A stretch of DNA of 64,000 nucleotides from Zhongshania marina. GTDB taxonomy: Bacteria; Pseudomonadota; Gammaproteobacteria; Pseudomonadales; Spongiibacteraceae. Where the stretch lies: positions 1 through 64,000 of the forward strand of contig NZ_PQGG01000030.1 in the NCBI RefSeq assembly GCF_002915595.1. Direction: 5' to 3'. Under the pieces are notes generated by a model. It was given only the letters and a program-made list of their open reading frames with translations, did no database searches and had not been told where the DNA came from. The position numbers and the translations under genes are program-made. Shown here in pieces: positions 37,053 to 47,064 of this stretch; positions within the stretch are counted from its first letter, which is position 1, and the number at the start of each line of letters is the position of its first letter.

Positions 37053-37841
37053 CTAAAACTGCCTAAAATTCGGCTTACGTTTATCGTTAAACGCATTTAC
37101 CCCTTCTTTCGACTCATCAGTATCATAAAATAATTTAACCGCGTTAAGTCCCATCATGCTGATTCCCCGAATAGACTCTGAATCACAATTAAAGGAGCGC
37201 TTAGCGAGCGCAATTGATGTCGGACTGTGTCCCATAATTGTATTGCACCAACTAGTCACCTCAGCTTCTAAGTCTGCGGCAGGAACCACCCTATTCACCA
37301 AGCCCATATCCATCATTTCTTGTGATGTATAGCGTTTACACAGATACCAAATTTCACGCGCTTTCTTTTCACCAACGATGCGAGATAAATATGCAGTGCC
37401 CCATCCAGCGTCAACCGAGCCAACTTTAGGCCCAGCTTGCCCCATTTTTGCCGTATCCGCAGCAATTGTTATATCACAGATTGTTGCTAATACATGGCCA
37501 CCGCCTATAGCAAAACCATTAACAGCTGCTATGACAGGCTTAGGAATATCTCGAATCGCAGATTGCAATTCATCGATTGGCAAGCCCACTACTCCGCGGC
37601 CATCATAATCACTATCATGATTCGATTGATCTCCTCCTGTACAAAATGCTTTATCACCAGCTCCTGTCAACACTACAACACCAATGCTCTTGTCATTAGC
37701 AGCAATTAAAAATGCATGGATAAGCTCTTCTATTGTTTTACCGCGAAAAGCATTGTATACCGCTGGACGATTAATGGTGATCCATGCAGCCCCATTTCGA
37801 TTTTCATAGACAATATCTTCGTATGGCACAGCCGAAAACAT
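37053..37841 (-). CDS. badI: 2-ketocyclohexanecarboxyl-CoA hydrolase, BadI-like (crotonase family)
   Basis: Crotonase-fold enzyme of 262 residues. It matches Rhodopseudomonas BadI along its length as I recall it: NGAAWITINRPxxxNAFRGKTIEEL, GAGDKAFCTGGDQSNHDxxYDGRGVVGLP, IRDIPKPVIAAVNGFAIGGGHVLATICD, GPKVGSVDAGWGTAYLSRIVGEKKAREIWYLCKRY, YDTDESKEGVNAF. BadI cleaves the alicyclic ring of 2-oxocyclohexanecarboxyl-CoA to pimelyl-CoA; its closest relative is MenB. No badDEFGH-like genes are adjacent, so the rest of the pathway must lie elsewhere. MenB activity is less likely given the absence of men genes. Confidence 0.82.
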   Translation of the reverse strand: MFSAVPYEDIVYENRNGAAWITINRPAVYNAFRGKTIEELIHAFLIAANDKSIGVVVLTGAGDKAFCTGGDQSNHDSDYDGRGVVGLPIDELQSAIRDIPKPVIAAVNGFAIGGGHVLATICDITIAADTAKMGQAGPKVGSVDAGWGTAYLSRIVGEKKAREIWYLCKRYTSQEMMDMGLVNRVVPAADLEAEVTSWCNTIMGHSPTSIALAKRSFNCDSESIRGISMMGLNAVKLFYDTDESKEGVNAFNDKRKPNFRQF

Positions 37842-38308
37842 AGAAACCTACCTTTTTAATGGAGAATTTATCTGAATAAATCATTAAATTAAAATTTACG
37901 ATTTAAATTTTTAAACTGAGCACTAACTTAGGTGACAAAAGATCCCAATCTTTTGGGCAATCTATAGTTATATTATAATAATCTAAAGTTTAAATTTGGT
38001 AATGAAAAATATCGTTAATTTATAGCATTATTATTGATACTAACAATAACCTTGCACACTACGTGAGCTAAATCACTCGCCCACTCGGATAATTCTGCAG
38101 TCCCAAAACTCAAATTTCTGATATCTACCCAAATAAGACAAGTCCAAACCGCAAGCACTCTGAATCCTCGGCTATTGCTAGTATTATATTAACCATATTA
38201 TCAATACCGTAGACTCTTCCCGATGATAGTACCGAATAGATTATGATGCAGGACAAAAACCCTCTACATTAAAATAGAGAATTTTACGGAAATGCTCGCG
38301 AATTTTTA
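37842..38308. other. gene-free AT-rich stretch between badI and metR
   Basis: No coding frame seen. Probably the badI promoter and leader plus AT-rich spacer. I see no terminator-like hairpin next to metR and no mobile-element ends. Confidence 0.5.
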
Positions 38309-39202
38309 TTAAAATTCGACAATACTCTTGCCTGCTAATACCATGAAATACGACAAGTACTCATCTTCGGCTTCTGACTCACGCTGACCAATAAAAATTT
38401 GTTTTTTAACCCCATTTTCGCCCATTTTCACTCCTCTTAAAGGCATTTTCTTAGCGTACTCTGCGACCAGCCAATCGGGTAACGCGGTAAAACCCCGCTC
38501 TGCCGCCACCATTTGCAACAAAATATCCGTTGTCTCAATAGTTTTATGCCTACGAGGTGCGCGGCCAGCAGGAAGAAAAAATTGGTTAAAAATATCTAAA
38601 CGTTCAACTTCTACGGGATAGCTTAATAGCACTTCATCAATAAGCTGTGACGGAGCAAGCCACTCTTGATCGGCCAATAGGTGGTTCTCAGGTAATACGA
38701 TCACCTGCTCGTAATCAAATACGGGCGTGAATTTTAATCCCGGTTTGTATAAAGGATCGGGCGTGACCAAGAGATCGATATCGTAGTTAAACAAGGCCGC
38801 AATACCGCCAAACTGGAAAGCCTGCTTTACATCCACATCCACATCCGGCCAATCTCGCAAGAAGGGAGCAACGATCGTCAGCAACCATTGGTAACAAGGA
38901 TGACACTCCATGCCTATGCGCAGGGATCCACGATGCCCTTTCGCGATTTGTGCAATCTGCATTTCGGTATGTTCGATTTGAGGTATTAATCGATTCGCTA
39001 ATGCAAGCAACTGCTGACCAGCTTGGCTTAGACGTAAACTTCTCCCCTCTCTAAGCCAGACTACCGTACCTAGCTGCAGCTCTAGTTTTTTGATGGCATG
39101 GCTTAAGGCCGACTGGGTCAGGCACAAACTGTCTGCAGCACCAGTCAGCGTACCGATACGGTCAACCTCACGAATTATAGCTAGATGAGAACGCTCAATC
39201 AT
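38309..39202 (-). CDS. metR: LysR-family regulator MetR
   Basis: Protein of 297 residues from MIERSHLAIIREVDRIGTLTGAADSLCLTQSALSHAIKKLE, a MetR-type helix-turn-helix. The effector domain retains IGMECHPCYQWLL, the MetR homocysteine-responsive block. It is divergent from metE with a 128-base intergenic region, the classical metR-metE arrangement in which MetR with homocysteine activates metE. I start at the ATG at 39202, after GAGGTTTGTTC. Confidence 0.92.
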   Translation of the reverse strand: MIERSHLAIIREVDRIGTLTGAADSLCLTQSALSHAIKKLELQLGTVVWLREGRSLRLSQAGQQLLALANRLIPQIEHTEMQIAQIAKGHRGSLRIGMECHPCYQWLLTIVAPFLRDWPDVDVDVKQAFQFGGIAALFNYDIDLLVTPDPLYKPGLKFTPVFDYEQVIVLPENHLLADQEWLAPSQLIDEVLLSYPVEVERLDIFNQFFLPAGRAPRRHKTIETTDILLQMVAAERGFTALPDWLVAEYAKKMPLRGVKMGENGVKKQIFIGQRESEAEDEYLSYFMVLAGKSIVEF

Positions 39203-39330
39203 GAACAAACCTCATGTACTTATGCAGAAATACCATTATTATTCATAGTTAAGACATTCTACCATATCTCCATCAAATAATTTTCGCCCCTAGCCTACCA
39301 GCTATGGGTCTACGTAATTGGAGAGACACG

Positions 39331-41670
39331 ATGGCCATAACCCACAATTTGGGTTTCCCGCGCATTGGCGCCAACCGAGAACTTAAATTTTCGCTTGAAA
39401 GTTACTGGAAGGGACAGCAAAGCAGCAATGATCTGCTCAAGGTTGCAGCCGAACTGCGGCGCGTGCACTGGCAGCAACAACAGAAATTAGATTGGCTGCC
39501 GATAGGTGATTTCTCACTTTACGACCAAGTGCTGGATATGAGCCTTACTCTTGGGAACATTCCCACTCGAGCCGTGCATAACGGCAATGAATTGGAAAGC
39601 TATTTTCGCGCTGCCCGAGGACGTTCTACTAGTGACGTAGGTGAACAACACTGTGTACACGCAGCGGAGATGACTAAATGGTTTGATACGAATTACCATT
39701 ATCTCGTGCCTGAGGTAAGTGCAGACAGCCAATTTACGCTTAACCCCTCTCGTTTACTGACCCAATTAGGTGAGGCCAAGGCGCAGGGTATTAACGCAAA
39801 GCCGGTTATTATTGGGCCAATAACCTACCTCTCGCTGTGTAAGCCCAAAGATAATAGCCAAGCACTAACACTATTAGATCGATTGCTACCGGTATATCGA
39901 GAACTTCTCACAGCGCTCCAAAGTATGGGAGTGCAATGGCTACAAATAGATGAACCTCTACTGGTGACCGACCTAGATAAAAACTGGCGAGACGCATTTG
40001 AAAAAGCCTATACGTACTTAAATGTCAGCGGGGTTAAAATATTATTAGCGAGCTACTTCGGAACACTAGAGGAAAATCTTACCTTGGCAGCAGCTCTGCC
40101 AGTAGACGGGCTGCACCTTGATTGCGTTAGCAATAATGCTCAGGGTCGACGCGATGCTCGGACTTTATTAGCAGCATTGCCAAAAGATCGAATTTTGTCC
40201 TTAGGGATAATTAATGGTCGAAATATCTGGAAAGCCGATTTAAACGAAACCTTGGATTGGTTGGAACCACTGTCAAAGCAACTCGGCGATCGCCTGTGGC
40301 TAGCCCCATCCTGCTCATTACTGCACGTACCTTACTCCCTAAACCGTGAGGAAGAACTTGATGCGGAAGTAAGGTCTTGGCTTGCATTTGCAGATGAAAA
40401 ACTTGAAGAACTTTATATTGTAGGTCGTGCACTTAACGAAGGACGAAATTCCGTCGCATCAAAATTAACCGACAACGCCCAAGCTCTTAGCAGTCGTCGT
40501 CAGTCTGTACGAGTGATCAATCCAGCCGTGCGAAAAAATGTCGCATCTATTACGACCAGCATGGGCCAGCGTCAAAGCCCTTATTCCCAGCGCGCTGTCA
40601 TTCAATCCGAAAGGCTCAAACTTCCTCTCTTTCCCACCACCACTATTGGATCCTTTCCGCAAACGGCAGAAATACGACAGCTTCGTCAGCGTCACAAGCG
40701 CGGCGAACTTAGCCTAGAGCAATACCAACAGTATATTAAGGAGGAGATCGCCTTCTGTATCGCCGAACAAGAACAGCTTGGATTAGATGTGCTGGTACAT
40801 GGCGAGGCCGAACGCAATGACATGGTGGAATATTTTGGCCAGCAGCTGAATGGGTACGCATTCAGCCAATATGGCTGGGTACAATCCTATGGATCCCGTT
40901 GTGTAAAGCCACCGATACTTTACGGTGATATCAGTCGCCCGAGAGGCATGACGCTCGAGTGGATTTGCTACGCCCAATCGCTCACTAAAAGACATGTGAA
41001 AGGCATGCTTACGGGACCAGTAACTATTCTTAACTGGTCGTTTGTGAGAGACGACCAACCTCGGAAAGACAGCTGCTACCAACTTGCGCTGGCTATTCGA
41101 GAAGAAGTGCTAGACTTAGAAGCTGCTGGCGTTAGTATTATTCAAATTGACGAAGCAGCACTCCGTGAAGGCTTGCCCCTACGTCATGGAGAATGGCAGC
41201 ACTACCTAGGCTGGGCGGTTGAGTCGTTTAGGATTACCGCTAATGGCGTTGCAGACAAGACCCAGATTCATACCCATATGTGCTATTCGGAGTTTAATGA
41301 CATTATTGAAAGCATCGCCCATATGGATGCCGATGTCATCACCATAGAAACCTCTCGCTCAGACATGGAGCTACTGAATGCCTTCGATCATTTCAACTAC
41401 CCCAATGATATTGGACCTGGGGTTTACGACATTCACTCACCAAACATTCCGTCAGTGGAGTCAATTGTCGCACTAATGAACAAAGCGGCGAAACAACTCC
41501 CTAGCGAAAAATTATGGATAAACCCAGATTGTGGGTTGAAGACACGAAACTGGGAAGAAGTTTTACCAGCGCTGAAAAATATGGTGGCAGCGGCAAAACA
41601 ATTACGGGAACTTAATAATGGTATTTTAGTAGACGAAACGGTATTACTAGATAAATTAACAACATCTTAA
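39331..41670 (+). CDS. metE: cobalamin-independent methionine synthase MetE
   Basis: Protein of 779 residues, standard size. The N-terminal barrel begins [23 protein letters not shown]. The catalytic barrel holds [30 protein letters not shown] and the zinc site: [12 protein letters not shown] (His and Cys), ETSRSDME (Glu region) and [11 protein letters not shown] (Cys). It transfers a methyl group from 5-methyl-tetrahydrofolate polyglutamate to homocysteine. I start at ATG 39331 after GGAGAGACACG rather than the 39304 frame start. No B12 riboswitch was seen upstream; MetR is the likely control. Confidence 0.96.
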   Translation: MAITHNLGFPRIGANRELKFSLESYWKGQQSSNDLLKVAAELRRVHWQQQQKLDWLPIGDFSLYDQVLDMSLTLGNIPTRAVHNGNELESYFRAARGRSTSDVGEQHCVHAAEMTKWFDTNYHYLVPEVSADSQFTLNPSRLLTQLGEAKAQGINAKPVIIGPITYLSLCKPKDNSQALTLLDRLLPVYRELLTALQSMGVQWLQIDEPLLVTDLDKNWRDAFEKAYTYLNVSGVKILLASYFGTLEENLTLAAALPVDGLHLDCVSNNAQGRRDARTLLAALPKDRILSLGIINGRNIWKADLNETLDWLEPLSKQLGDRLWLAPSCSLLHVPYSLNREEELDAEVRSWLAFADEKLEELYIVGRALNEGRNSVASKLTDNAQALSSRRQSVRVINPAVRKNVASITTSMGQRQSPYSQRAVIQSERLKLPLFPTTTIGSFPQTAEIRQLRQRHKRGELSLEQYQQYIKEEIAFCIAEQEQLGLDVLVHGEAERNDMVEYFGQQLNGYAFSQYGWVQSYGSRCVKPPILYGDISRPRGMTLEWICYAQSLTKRHVKGMLTGPVTILNWSFVRDDQPRKDSCYQLALAIREEVLDLEAAGVSIIQIDEAALREGLPLRHGEWQHYLGWAVESFRITANGVADKTQIHTHMCYSEFNDIIESIAHMDADVITIETSRSDMELLNAFDHFNYPNDIGPGVYDIHSPNIPSVESIVALMNKAAKQLPSEKLWINPDCGLKTRNWEEVLPALKNMVAAAKQLRELNNGILVDETVLLDKLTTS

Positions 41671-42293
41671 AAAATACTATGTTTGACAACGGTTCGCGCT
41701 CGAATTGGTAAAAACCACAAATGCGCAGATCGTTGCAAGCCGTATTACTGGGGACAGTTAATAAAAAGCTTCTTCGCCCATAATTATTCTGCCGAATTAG
41801 GCAGCCGCTATAAAGCGGTATTTTCTAATTAATATTAACATCTAAAGAAATTACGGATAGCCAATACAATTCAGAATATCGAACAAGTATCTCACTCAGA
41901 TTTACGTCATCGAGAGATCGAGAGCTATCAGACCTAACGTAGCCACGGAAAACGCATAAACGGGTACAACCTGTAACCGATCACAAACCATCGAGTAATC
42001 AACCAGAATAAAAAGCGTAGCGTAAAACCCCATGAACCGCTGTAAAAACTCTACCCTAATAACCGTGACTCACGCGAATTCCCTAGACATGCTAAACCAT
42101 CACCTACCTTTTCAAATAACTTAGCACTCGCACTCGAACATCGAAAAGATAAGCAGTGCTACCCTCTTCAATTCCATGACATTACAAAAAAGTATAGTTC
42201 TAGCCACCACCACACAAACTCACTTTTGCTATAACTAAGGCCGTCGACAACCGTCGCAAAGACAATACGATGACAACTCGTAAGGAGAATATT
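41671..42293. other. gene-free stretch between metE and the PepSY gene
   Basis: No gene supported. It contains two small hairpins 120 bases after metE (listed separately) and, near the right end, the promoter region of the PepSY/two-component unit. A 20-codon frame starting ATG CGC AGA TCG near 41721 is too short to call. Confidence 0.5.
41789..41826 (+). terminator. tandem hairpins, possible metE terminator
   Basis: CTGCC-6-GGCAG is followed directly by CCGCT-4-AGCGG and then TATTTTCT. The second hairpin with its T-rich tail could end metE transcription, though it lies about 130 bases after the stop codon. Confidence 0.45.
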
Positions 42294-42593
42294 ATGAAAA
42301 TTCGCAAAAAACACGCTATTGTATCCACTGCTTTTACTGGACTGCTGTTCAGCGGAATTGTTCTAGCAGACAAAGAGGACATCCATCTTCTTGAGCAAAC
42401 CAAAATAAGCCTAACAGAAGCCATCACTATTGCTGAAAACAAGCAGAAAGGGCGAGCTTATGAGGCATCACTAGACGATGACAGCTTCTCACCACGCTAT
42501 GAGATTGGTGTGATAGCAGCAGACAAAATTTACGAACTTGAGGTAGATGGAGTGTCCGGTGAAGTACTCGGCGTTCGCGAAGATATGGATTAA
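42294..42593 (+). CDS. PepSY-domain periplasmic protein
   Basis: Protein of 99 residues: a signal peptide (HAIVSTAFTGLLFSGIVLA) followed by one PepSY domain (QTKISLTEAITIAENKQKGRAYEASLDD...YEIGVIAADKIYELEVDGVSGEVL). PepSY proteins next to OmpR/QseC-type systems are often induced by them and may modulate the sensor. A TAAGGAGAATATT ribosome site fixes the start. The response regulator follows 51 bases later. Confidence 0.86.
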   Translation: MKIRKKHAIVSTAFTGLLFSGIVLADKEDIHLLEQTKISLTEAITIAENKQKGRAYEASLDDDSFSPRYEIGVIAADKIYELEVDGVSGEVLGVREDMD

Positions 42594-42644
42594 CATCTAT
42601 ATCGGCAAATACGTTCACGTTGAGTAGCTCTTGATGGCAGCCAT

Positions 42645-43322
42645 ATGAAATTATTACTAATTGAAGACGACCAGGCAACTGCGGATTTCATTGTGCGCGG
42701 GCTGAAGGAGCACGGTCATATCACAGACCATGCAAACAATGGTTTGGACGGCCTAGTGCTGGCTCAAAATGAGCACTACGACGTGTTCATTCTTGATCGC
42801 ATGCTGCCAAAACTCGATGGCCTAACGTTACTACGAACCATTAGGAACGCCGGCAATCTTACCCCAGTCTTAATGCTTACTGCGATGGGAAGCATAGAAG
42901 ACCGGGTTACAGGACTGACAGCAGGCGCCGAAGACTATCTTATGAAACCATTTGCATTCACCGAGCTTCACGCGCGTGTTTGTGCACTAGCTAGACGACC
43001 GCCTCTCAGCCAAGCTGTCATCAGCCTGAGTATTGCCGATCTTGAAATGGACCTAATCAAACGTCGGGTAACACGTGCAAATCAGATTATCGAACTGCAG
43101 CCTACCGAATTTAAACTACTCGAATTCTTGCTACGTCACGCTGGTCAGGTCATCACACGCGCTATGCTGCTCGAGGGCGTCTGGGATTTCCACTTTGACC
43201 CGAAAACCAACATGGTGGAAACCCACATCAGTCGCCTTCGCACAAAAGTCGACAAGAATTTTGATTTCCCCCTGATACACACTGTCCGCGGCTCAGGTTA
43301 TAGAATTGATGCGCCTACCTAA
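42645..43322 (+). CDS. OmpR-family response regulator
   Basis: Protein of 225 residues. The receiver domain has the acidic pair in IEDDQ, the phosphorylated Asp in DVFILDRMLPKLDGL, the Thr in LMLTAMG and the Lys in MKPFAF. The OmpR winged-helix domain follows (ELQPTEFKLLEFLLRHAGQVITRAMLLEGVWDFHFDPKTNMVETHISRLRTKV...HTVRGSGYRI). It overlaps the kinase start by 14 bases, so the two are translationally coupled. Confidence 0.93.
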   Translation: MKLLLIEDDQATADFIVRGLKEHGHITDHANNGLDGLVLAQNEHYDVFILDRMLPKLDGLTLLRTIRNAGNLTPVLMLTAMGSIEDRVTGLTAGAEDYLMKPFAFTELHARVCALARRPPLSQAVISLSIADLEMDLIKRRVTRANQIIELQPTEFKLLEFLLRHAGQVITRAMLLEGVWDFHFDPKTNMVETHISRLRTKVDKNFDFPLIHTVRGSGYRIDAPT

Positions 43323-44637
43323 ACCCTTTGACTCCGCCACCTTCCGCCTCACTGGCTTATACCTAATCCTGTTCGTGATCTCAGTTTCAGTCTTTGTAGC
43401 GCTTCTATTTATTCAGGTACAAAAAGTACTAGAACACGAAACACGCAGCCAAATCACAATAGAAACCAATCTGCTCTTGTTTGAATACCGTGAAGACGGA
43501 ATGGACGAGCTGCTGGAAGAGACAGAAGAGAGGATCGAAAAAAGCCGTACTCGCGACCGATTCATCTACATGGTGCAAAACCCCTCCGGCCGAGTCATTT
43601 TCGACAAAGTCGAGCCAGTAAATGCCCCATACGGCTGGCGCCAAACTAAAGGTGAGCAGCCTACTCTATTTTTTTATACACAATTGGAGAGTGGCTTCAT
43701 CCTCGGGGTCGGTAAAGACATGGGCGTGCTGGCGACCCTAGAGCGCGCGTTCGAGCAAACTCTATTCTGGTCACTTACCTTAGCGCTTGTACTTGGCACC
43801 TCAGGAGGGCTCATTTTAAGCCGACGTACGCTGTCGAGACTGGAGTCCATCAATCGCACGGCCAAGGCCATTGGAGCCGGGCAATTGGCCCTAAGAATTC
43901 CGTGCCGTAACAACGGTGACGAGCTGGATGCTCATTGCAATACCCTCAATCAAATGTTCGACCGCATAGAACAACTTGTGAATAACGTGCGTCAGGTGTC
44001 CACCGGCGTCGCCCACGACCTGAGAACTCCCCTCGCGCGCCTCCGCGGTCGTCTAGAAACCCTCCAGAACAGCAGCTTGCCAATCCCCCCCGAGTCACTC
44101 GAGGAAGCAATTGGTGAAGTCGATAAAATACTCGACATTTTTGCTGCGCTCCTACGTCTTGCAGAGCTGGAGGCAGGTAGCCTTAGATCCGGCTTTTGCC
44201 CCGTAAAATTACATACTTTAATTCAAAATATTACGGAGGCTTATCAACCCATCGCAGAAGATGATGGCAACACGCTAAAACTGGCCACAGTCGATGATGT
44301 CAGCATTGCTGGCGACGTAAATCTATTGCAACAGTTACTCGCCAATCTAATTGAAAATGCCCTTGAGCATGGCGGCAAGCCGAGTGAAGTAACCATCGGG
44401 CTGCAAAAGTCCAGAAAAAAAATCGTATTATCGGTTGCCGACAGAGGGCCGGGGGTAATTAATGAGGAGCACTCATATATTGTCAAACCATTTCATCGAC
44501 TTGAAAACAGCAACGGTACCGGAATGGGATTGGCTATGGTCTCGGCTATCACGCGATTACATGACGGCACTTTGATATTTGTTGACAACGAACCAGGGCT
44601 GCGCTGCGAAATCCATTTTCCAGCGACGTCCAGATAA
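43309..44637 (+). CDS. sensor histidine kinase
   Basis: Protein of 442 residues. TM1 (LTGLYLILFVISVSVFVALLFIQ) and TM2 (TLFWSLTLALVLGTSGGLIL) flank a periplasmic sensor of about 120 residues. Then come HAMP, the H-box VSTGVAHDLRTPLARLRGRLE, the N-box LLANLIENALEHGG and the ATP lid DRGPGV...GTGMGLAMVSAI. The periplasmic segment is rich in acidic residues (EYREDGMDELLEETEER), as in sensors of cations or antimicrobial peptides. The signal is unknown. Confidence 0.92.
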   Translation: MRLPKPFDSATFRLTGLYLILFVISVSVFVALLFIQVQKVLEHETRSQITIETNLLLFEYREDGMDELLEETEERIEKSRTRDRFIYMVQNPSGRVIFDKVEPVNAPYGWRQTKGEQPTLFFYTQLESGFILGVGKDMGVLATLERAFEQTLFWSLTLALVLGTSGGLILSRRTLSRLESINRTAKAIGAGQLALRIPCRNNGDELDAHCNTLNQMFDRIEQLVNNVRQVSTGVAHDLRTPLARLRGRLETLQNSSLPIPPESLEEAIGEVDKILDIFAALLRLAELEAGSLRSGFCPVKLHTLIQNITEAYQPIAEDDGNTLKLATVDDVSIAGDVNLLQQLLANLIENALEHGGKPSEVTIGLQKSRKKIVLSVADRGPGVINEEHSYIVKPFHRLENSNGTGMGLAMVSAITRLHDGTLIFVDNEPGLRCEIHFPATSR

Positions 44638-44716
44638 TTGAGCATAAAGGGCACTCATAGTGTACCTCTTGATTCAACAACGACAATATAGACACAAAAT
44701 ATTTTTCAGATAAAAA

Positions 44717-44738
44717 TGGGCGCCCTACCAGGCGCCCA
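44717..44738 (-). terminator. intrinsic terminator of the small Lys-rich gene
   Basis: TGGGCGCC and GGCGCCCA form a perfect 8-bp GC-rich stem with a 6-base loop. On the minus strand the stem is followed by TTTTTA. It lies between the convergent kinase gene and the 34-codon gene. Confidence 0.82.
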
Positions 44739-44748
44739 CCCACTACAA

Positions 44749-44853
44749 TTATAAAAATTTACCTTTACTTTGCTTTTTTTCTTTCTTCTCCCTACGCTTC
44801 TCTTTAATAGTTTTTAATGCTACTTTTTTCTCATCCACCTTACCTTTACTCAT
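44749..44853 (-). CDS. small lysine-rich protein, 34 residues
   Basis: Reads MSKGKVDEKKVALKTIKEK and continues with Arg/Lys/Glu repeats to KGKFL. It is highly charged, probably one amphipathic helix. An AAAGGTGAT ribosome site stands 5 bases before the ATG, and a strong intrinsic terminator follows the stop, so this is a complete monocistronic gene despite its size. The composition suggests RNA, DNA or membrane-surface binding. I cannot name a family with certainty. Confidence 0.65.
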   Translation of the reverse strand: MSKGKVDEKKVALKTIKEKRREKKEKKQSKGKFL

Positions 44854-44978
44854 TTCATCACCTTTAAAATTATTTAGTTAAAAAACAATTCAACGATGCT
44901 GCCATTCGTCGCCAACATGGACAATATTACTACACTAGCAGCAAGCAATTGCCTTCAAAATACACCCCTCCTTCATAT

Positions 44979-45377
44979 TTATGGATTCTGATCAACGGAA
45001 ATAATACAAAACATATTTTCAGAATTGCCTAGACACAGCTTTATAAGCTCCCCTCTATTACGTCCAATTAATGTCGAACCCAATGGTGATAAAACACTGA
45101 TTTTACCCTCCGCAGGATTACTCTCACTCGGAAGCGAAATAACTATCGAAGCCTCAGTAAAATCACTCATATTCATTAAGCCCACTTTCGTCCCTATTAA
45201 CACGGTAACGCTAGAAGCACTCTTTACAGGAACATCATATATCCCCTCCAGCTTATCCAATAAGCTAGCCAGCTCGATGGGACGCAATGTAATAGGGCGA
45301 AATTCAACCATTCTAGAATAATCGTCTTTCAGCCAGGAAATAAACCGACGAACATCTACAAAAATATCAGTATTCAC
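44979..45377 (-). CDS. GreA/GreB C-terminal-domain protein (Rnk-like)
   Basis: Protein of 132 residues with a short helical start and then a GreA/GreB-C-like domain (DFTEASIVISLPSESNPAEGKISVLSPLGSTLIGRNRGE). It lacks the GreA N-terminal coiled coil with its acidic tip. Rnk proteins bind RNA polymerase near the secondary channel and alter nucleotide metabolism and stress responses. The start appears to be GTG. The family call is from the LSPLGSxLIGxxxGE motif. Confidence 0.75.
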   Translation of the reverse strand: MNTDIFVDVRRFISWLKDDYSRMVEFRPITLRPIELASLLDKLEGIYDVPVKSASSVTVLIGTKVGLMNMSDFTEASIVISLPSESNPAEGKISVLSPLGSTLIGRNRGELIKLCLGNSENMFCIISVDQNP

Positions 45378-45448
45378 AAGACTTAACCCATAGAATCTCT
45401 TCGACTCTAAAATTAAAATTAACTTATAATATATCTATGAATAATTTT

Positions 45449-45475
45449 CCGGATGTAATAGAAAGTTACATCCGG
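45449..45475. repeat. perfect inverted repeat between carbonic anhydrase and the Gre-like gene
   Basis: CCGGATGTAA and TTACATCCGG with a 7-base loop. No T-run follows on either strand. It could be a transcript end or a binding site. The rest of this 292-base gap shows nothing. Confidence 0.55.
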
Positions 45476-45669
45476 CTAAACGAGGAAGGTGAGAGGAGGC
45501 GTTAATACGCGATTGAAATATATAGTCATTTTATTTAAGTGTTTACATTAAATATTCAACATACAAGTATAACCATCTAATTATTTTAAACAAGCCCATA
45601 GCTATTAATATACAAATATCGCCGATATCTTACTCTTTACCGCTATTGTGATTTCATTCACCATTACTA

Positions 45670-46305
45670 TTAAAGAAAATCCCCCACATGATTGTCATAA
45701 AAAAAATCTACGCCACCAGTTTCCAGAGAGTACTCAGCACCAACAACCATAAGCCGGCCATTACCAATAAGTTCTTCAAGTATTGGGGAACCACTACTAA
45801 TATGCTCAACAGAACTTCGAACATTGGCGCGCACACAATGCTTAACTAAATCCTTCTGATTATTGCGCAGCTCTGTAGACAACAATGTTTCAACTGATGG
45901 GCGTATGCGCTTAACAATCGAATGTAGATTGTGAGATGGAATTTCACTCCTACCACTCAGCACCTCAATAGTAGCCGTAATGGCGCCACAACCTGAATGA
46001 CCGAGTACAATCACCAGAGGAGTACCAAAATTTAAAGCAGCGAATTCAATACTACCTATACCAGATGGGGCTACAATATTCCCCGCAACTCGGATCACGA
46101 ACAAATCGCCAAGCCCCTGATCAAATATTAATTCAGCTGGAACACGAGCATCCGAACACCCCAACACAATGGCAAATGGTGCCTGAATTTCAACAAGCTC
46201 AGGACGCTTGCTATTAATATCTCCCGGATAATCGCTACTAACATTCGTGACAAAACGGGTATTACCTTCCTTTAACCTAATTAATGCCTCTTGAGCCGAA
46301 ATCAT
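45670..46305 (-). CDS. can: beta-class carbonic anhydrase
   Basis: Protein of 211 residues from MISAQEALIRLKEGNTRFV, after GAGAGGGAACGC. Zinc ligands are the Cys of LGCSDARVPAE and the His and Cys of LGHSGCGAITA; the Asp-Arg dyad of SDAR is intact. It interconverts CO2 and bicarbonate. It is cytosolic, with no signal peptide. The longer frame to 46371 has no ribosome site. Confidence 0.94.
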   Translation of the reverse strand: MISAQEALIRLKEGNTRFVTNVSSDYPGDINSKRPELVEIQAPFAIVLGCSDARVPAELIFDQGLGDLFVIRVAGNIVAPSGIGSIEFAALNFGTPLVIVLGHSGCGAITATIEVLSGRSEIPSHNLHSIVKRIRPSVETLLSTELRNNQKDLVKHCVRANVRSSVEHISSGSPILEELIGNGRLMVVGAEYSLETGGVDFFYDNHVGDFL

Positions 46306-46623
46306 GCGTTCCCTCTCTTCGTCTATTTTACAAAATCTTCCTGAATTAAACATCATCAACCAACTAACCAATAAAATTCACATGCCAACACTACTCCGCA
46401 ACATATCTACACGCCTGAACCACTCTTAAAAAACCCTTCAAGGCCTGCAACCACTTAGCCATACCACACCAAATATAGACCATTATATATAGTTACACTC
46501 CATGAAAAATACCTGCATTTATTATCAAATTTTATAATGAGTAAACTGATACCAATTTTATAAATTTTAAGCATACAATGCATGACACATAATTATTTCC
46601 AATAATTACGCGGAGGTGTATTA
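46306..46623. other. divergent promoter region
   Basis: AT-rich intergenic region between carbonic anhydrase (minus) and the DUF6306-like gene (plus). No gene and no clear operator. An ACGCGGAGG ribosome site stands before 46624. Confidence 0.45.
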
Positions 46624-47064
46624 ATGAGCACACAGGACTCATTATCAAACAAGGAAATTTTCGACCTACTATTGCAGCTTCTACACGCCGAGCGCGCTGG
46701 AGCAAAAGTTTGCATGCAATCGATACAAGAAGCGCCATCCGATGAGTATCGACAAATCTTATTAGATATTCATCGCGATGAATCAAATTCTTGTGCAGGC
46801 CTGCTTAACAGCATCAAAATAATCGGTGCAACTGCAGACCATAGAGTTGGAGACTTTGCAAAGAAATGCCTGATCATTTCAAATTTTAATGATCGCCTAC
46901 AATATCTCAATCGAGGTCAACAATGGGTCGTGCGAAAAATTGAAGATGCCATAACGAAAATTCATATCAATCAAGTGCAGAGTCAACTAAGAGAAATGCT
47001 CGACGTTCATCGTGACAACGTGACACGAATAGATCAATTTTTAGAGCAGCGTACACCTGACTAA
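46624..47064 (+). CDS. DUF6306-like helical-bundle protein
   Basis: Protein of 146 residues, all-helical, ferritin-like in pattern. HAERAGAKV (helix 1), ILLDIHRDESNSCAGLL (helix 2), RLQYLNRGQQWVVRKIEDAI (helix 3) and MLDVHRDNVTRIDQFL (helix 4) supply Glu, His and Asp that could bind metal. The RLxxLNRGQxWVVRK block is the DUF6306 hallmark as I remember it. Such genes are often near stress or nitrogen functions. Function unknown. Confidence 0.7.
   Translation: MSTQDSLSNKEIFDLLLQLLHAERAGAKVCMQSIQEAPSDEYRQILLDIHRDESNSCAGLLNSIKIIGATADHRVGDFAKKCLIISNFNDRLQYLNRGQQWVVRKIEDAITKIHINQVQSQLREMLDVHRDNVTRIDQFLEQRTPD

Noticed and set aside
39203-39330. Cobalamin riboswitch before metE
   Set aside because: The metR-metE gap is only 128 bases and holds no B12-box; MetR control explains the layout.
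46532-46786. 84-codon frame opposite the DUF6306-like gene
   Set aside because: Overlaps a gene with a clear family pattern and ribosome site; no support of its own.
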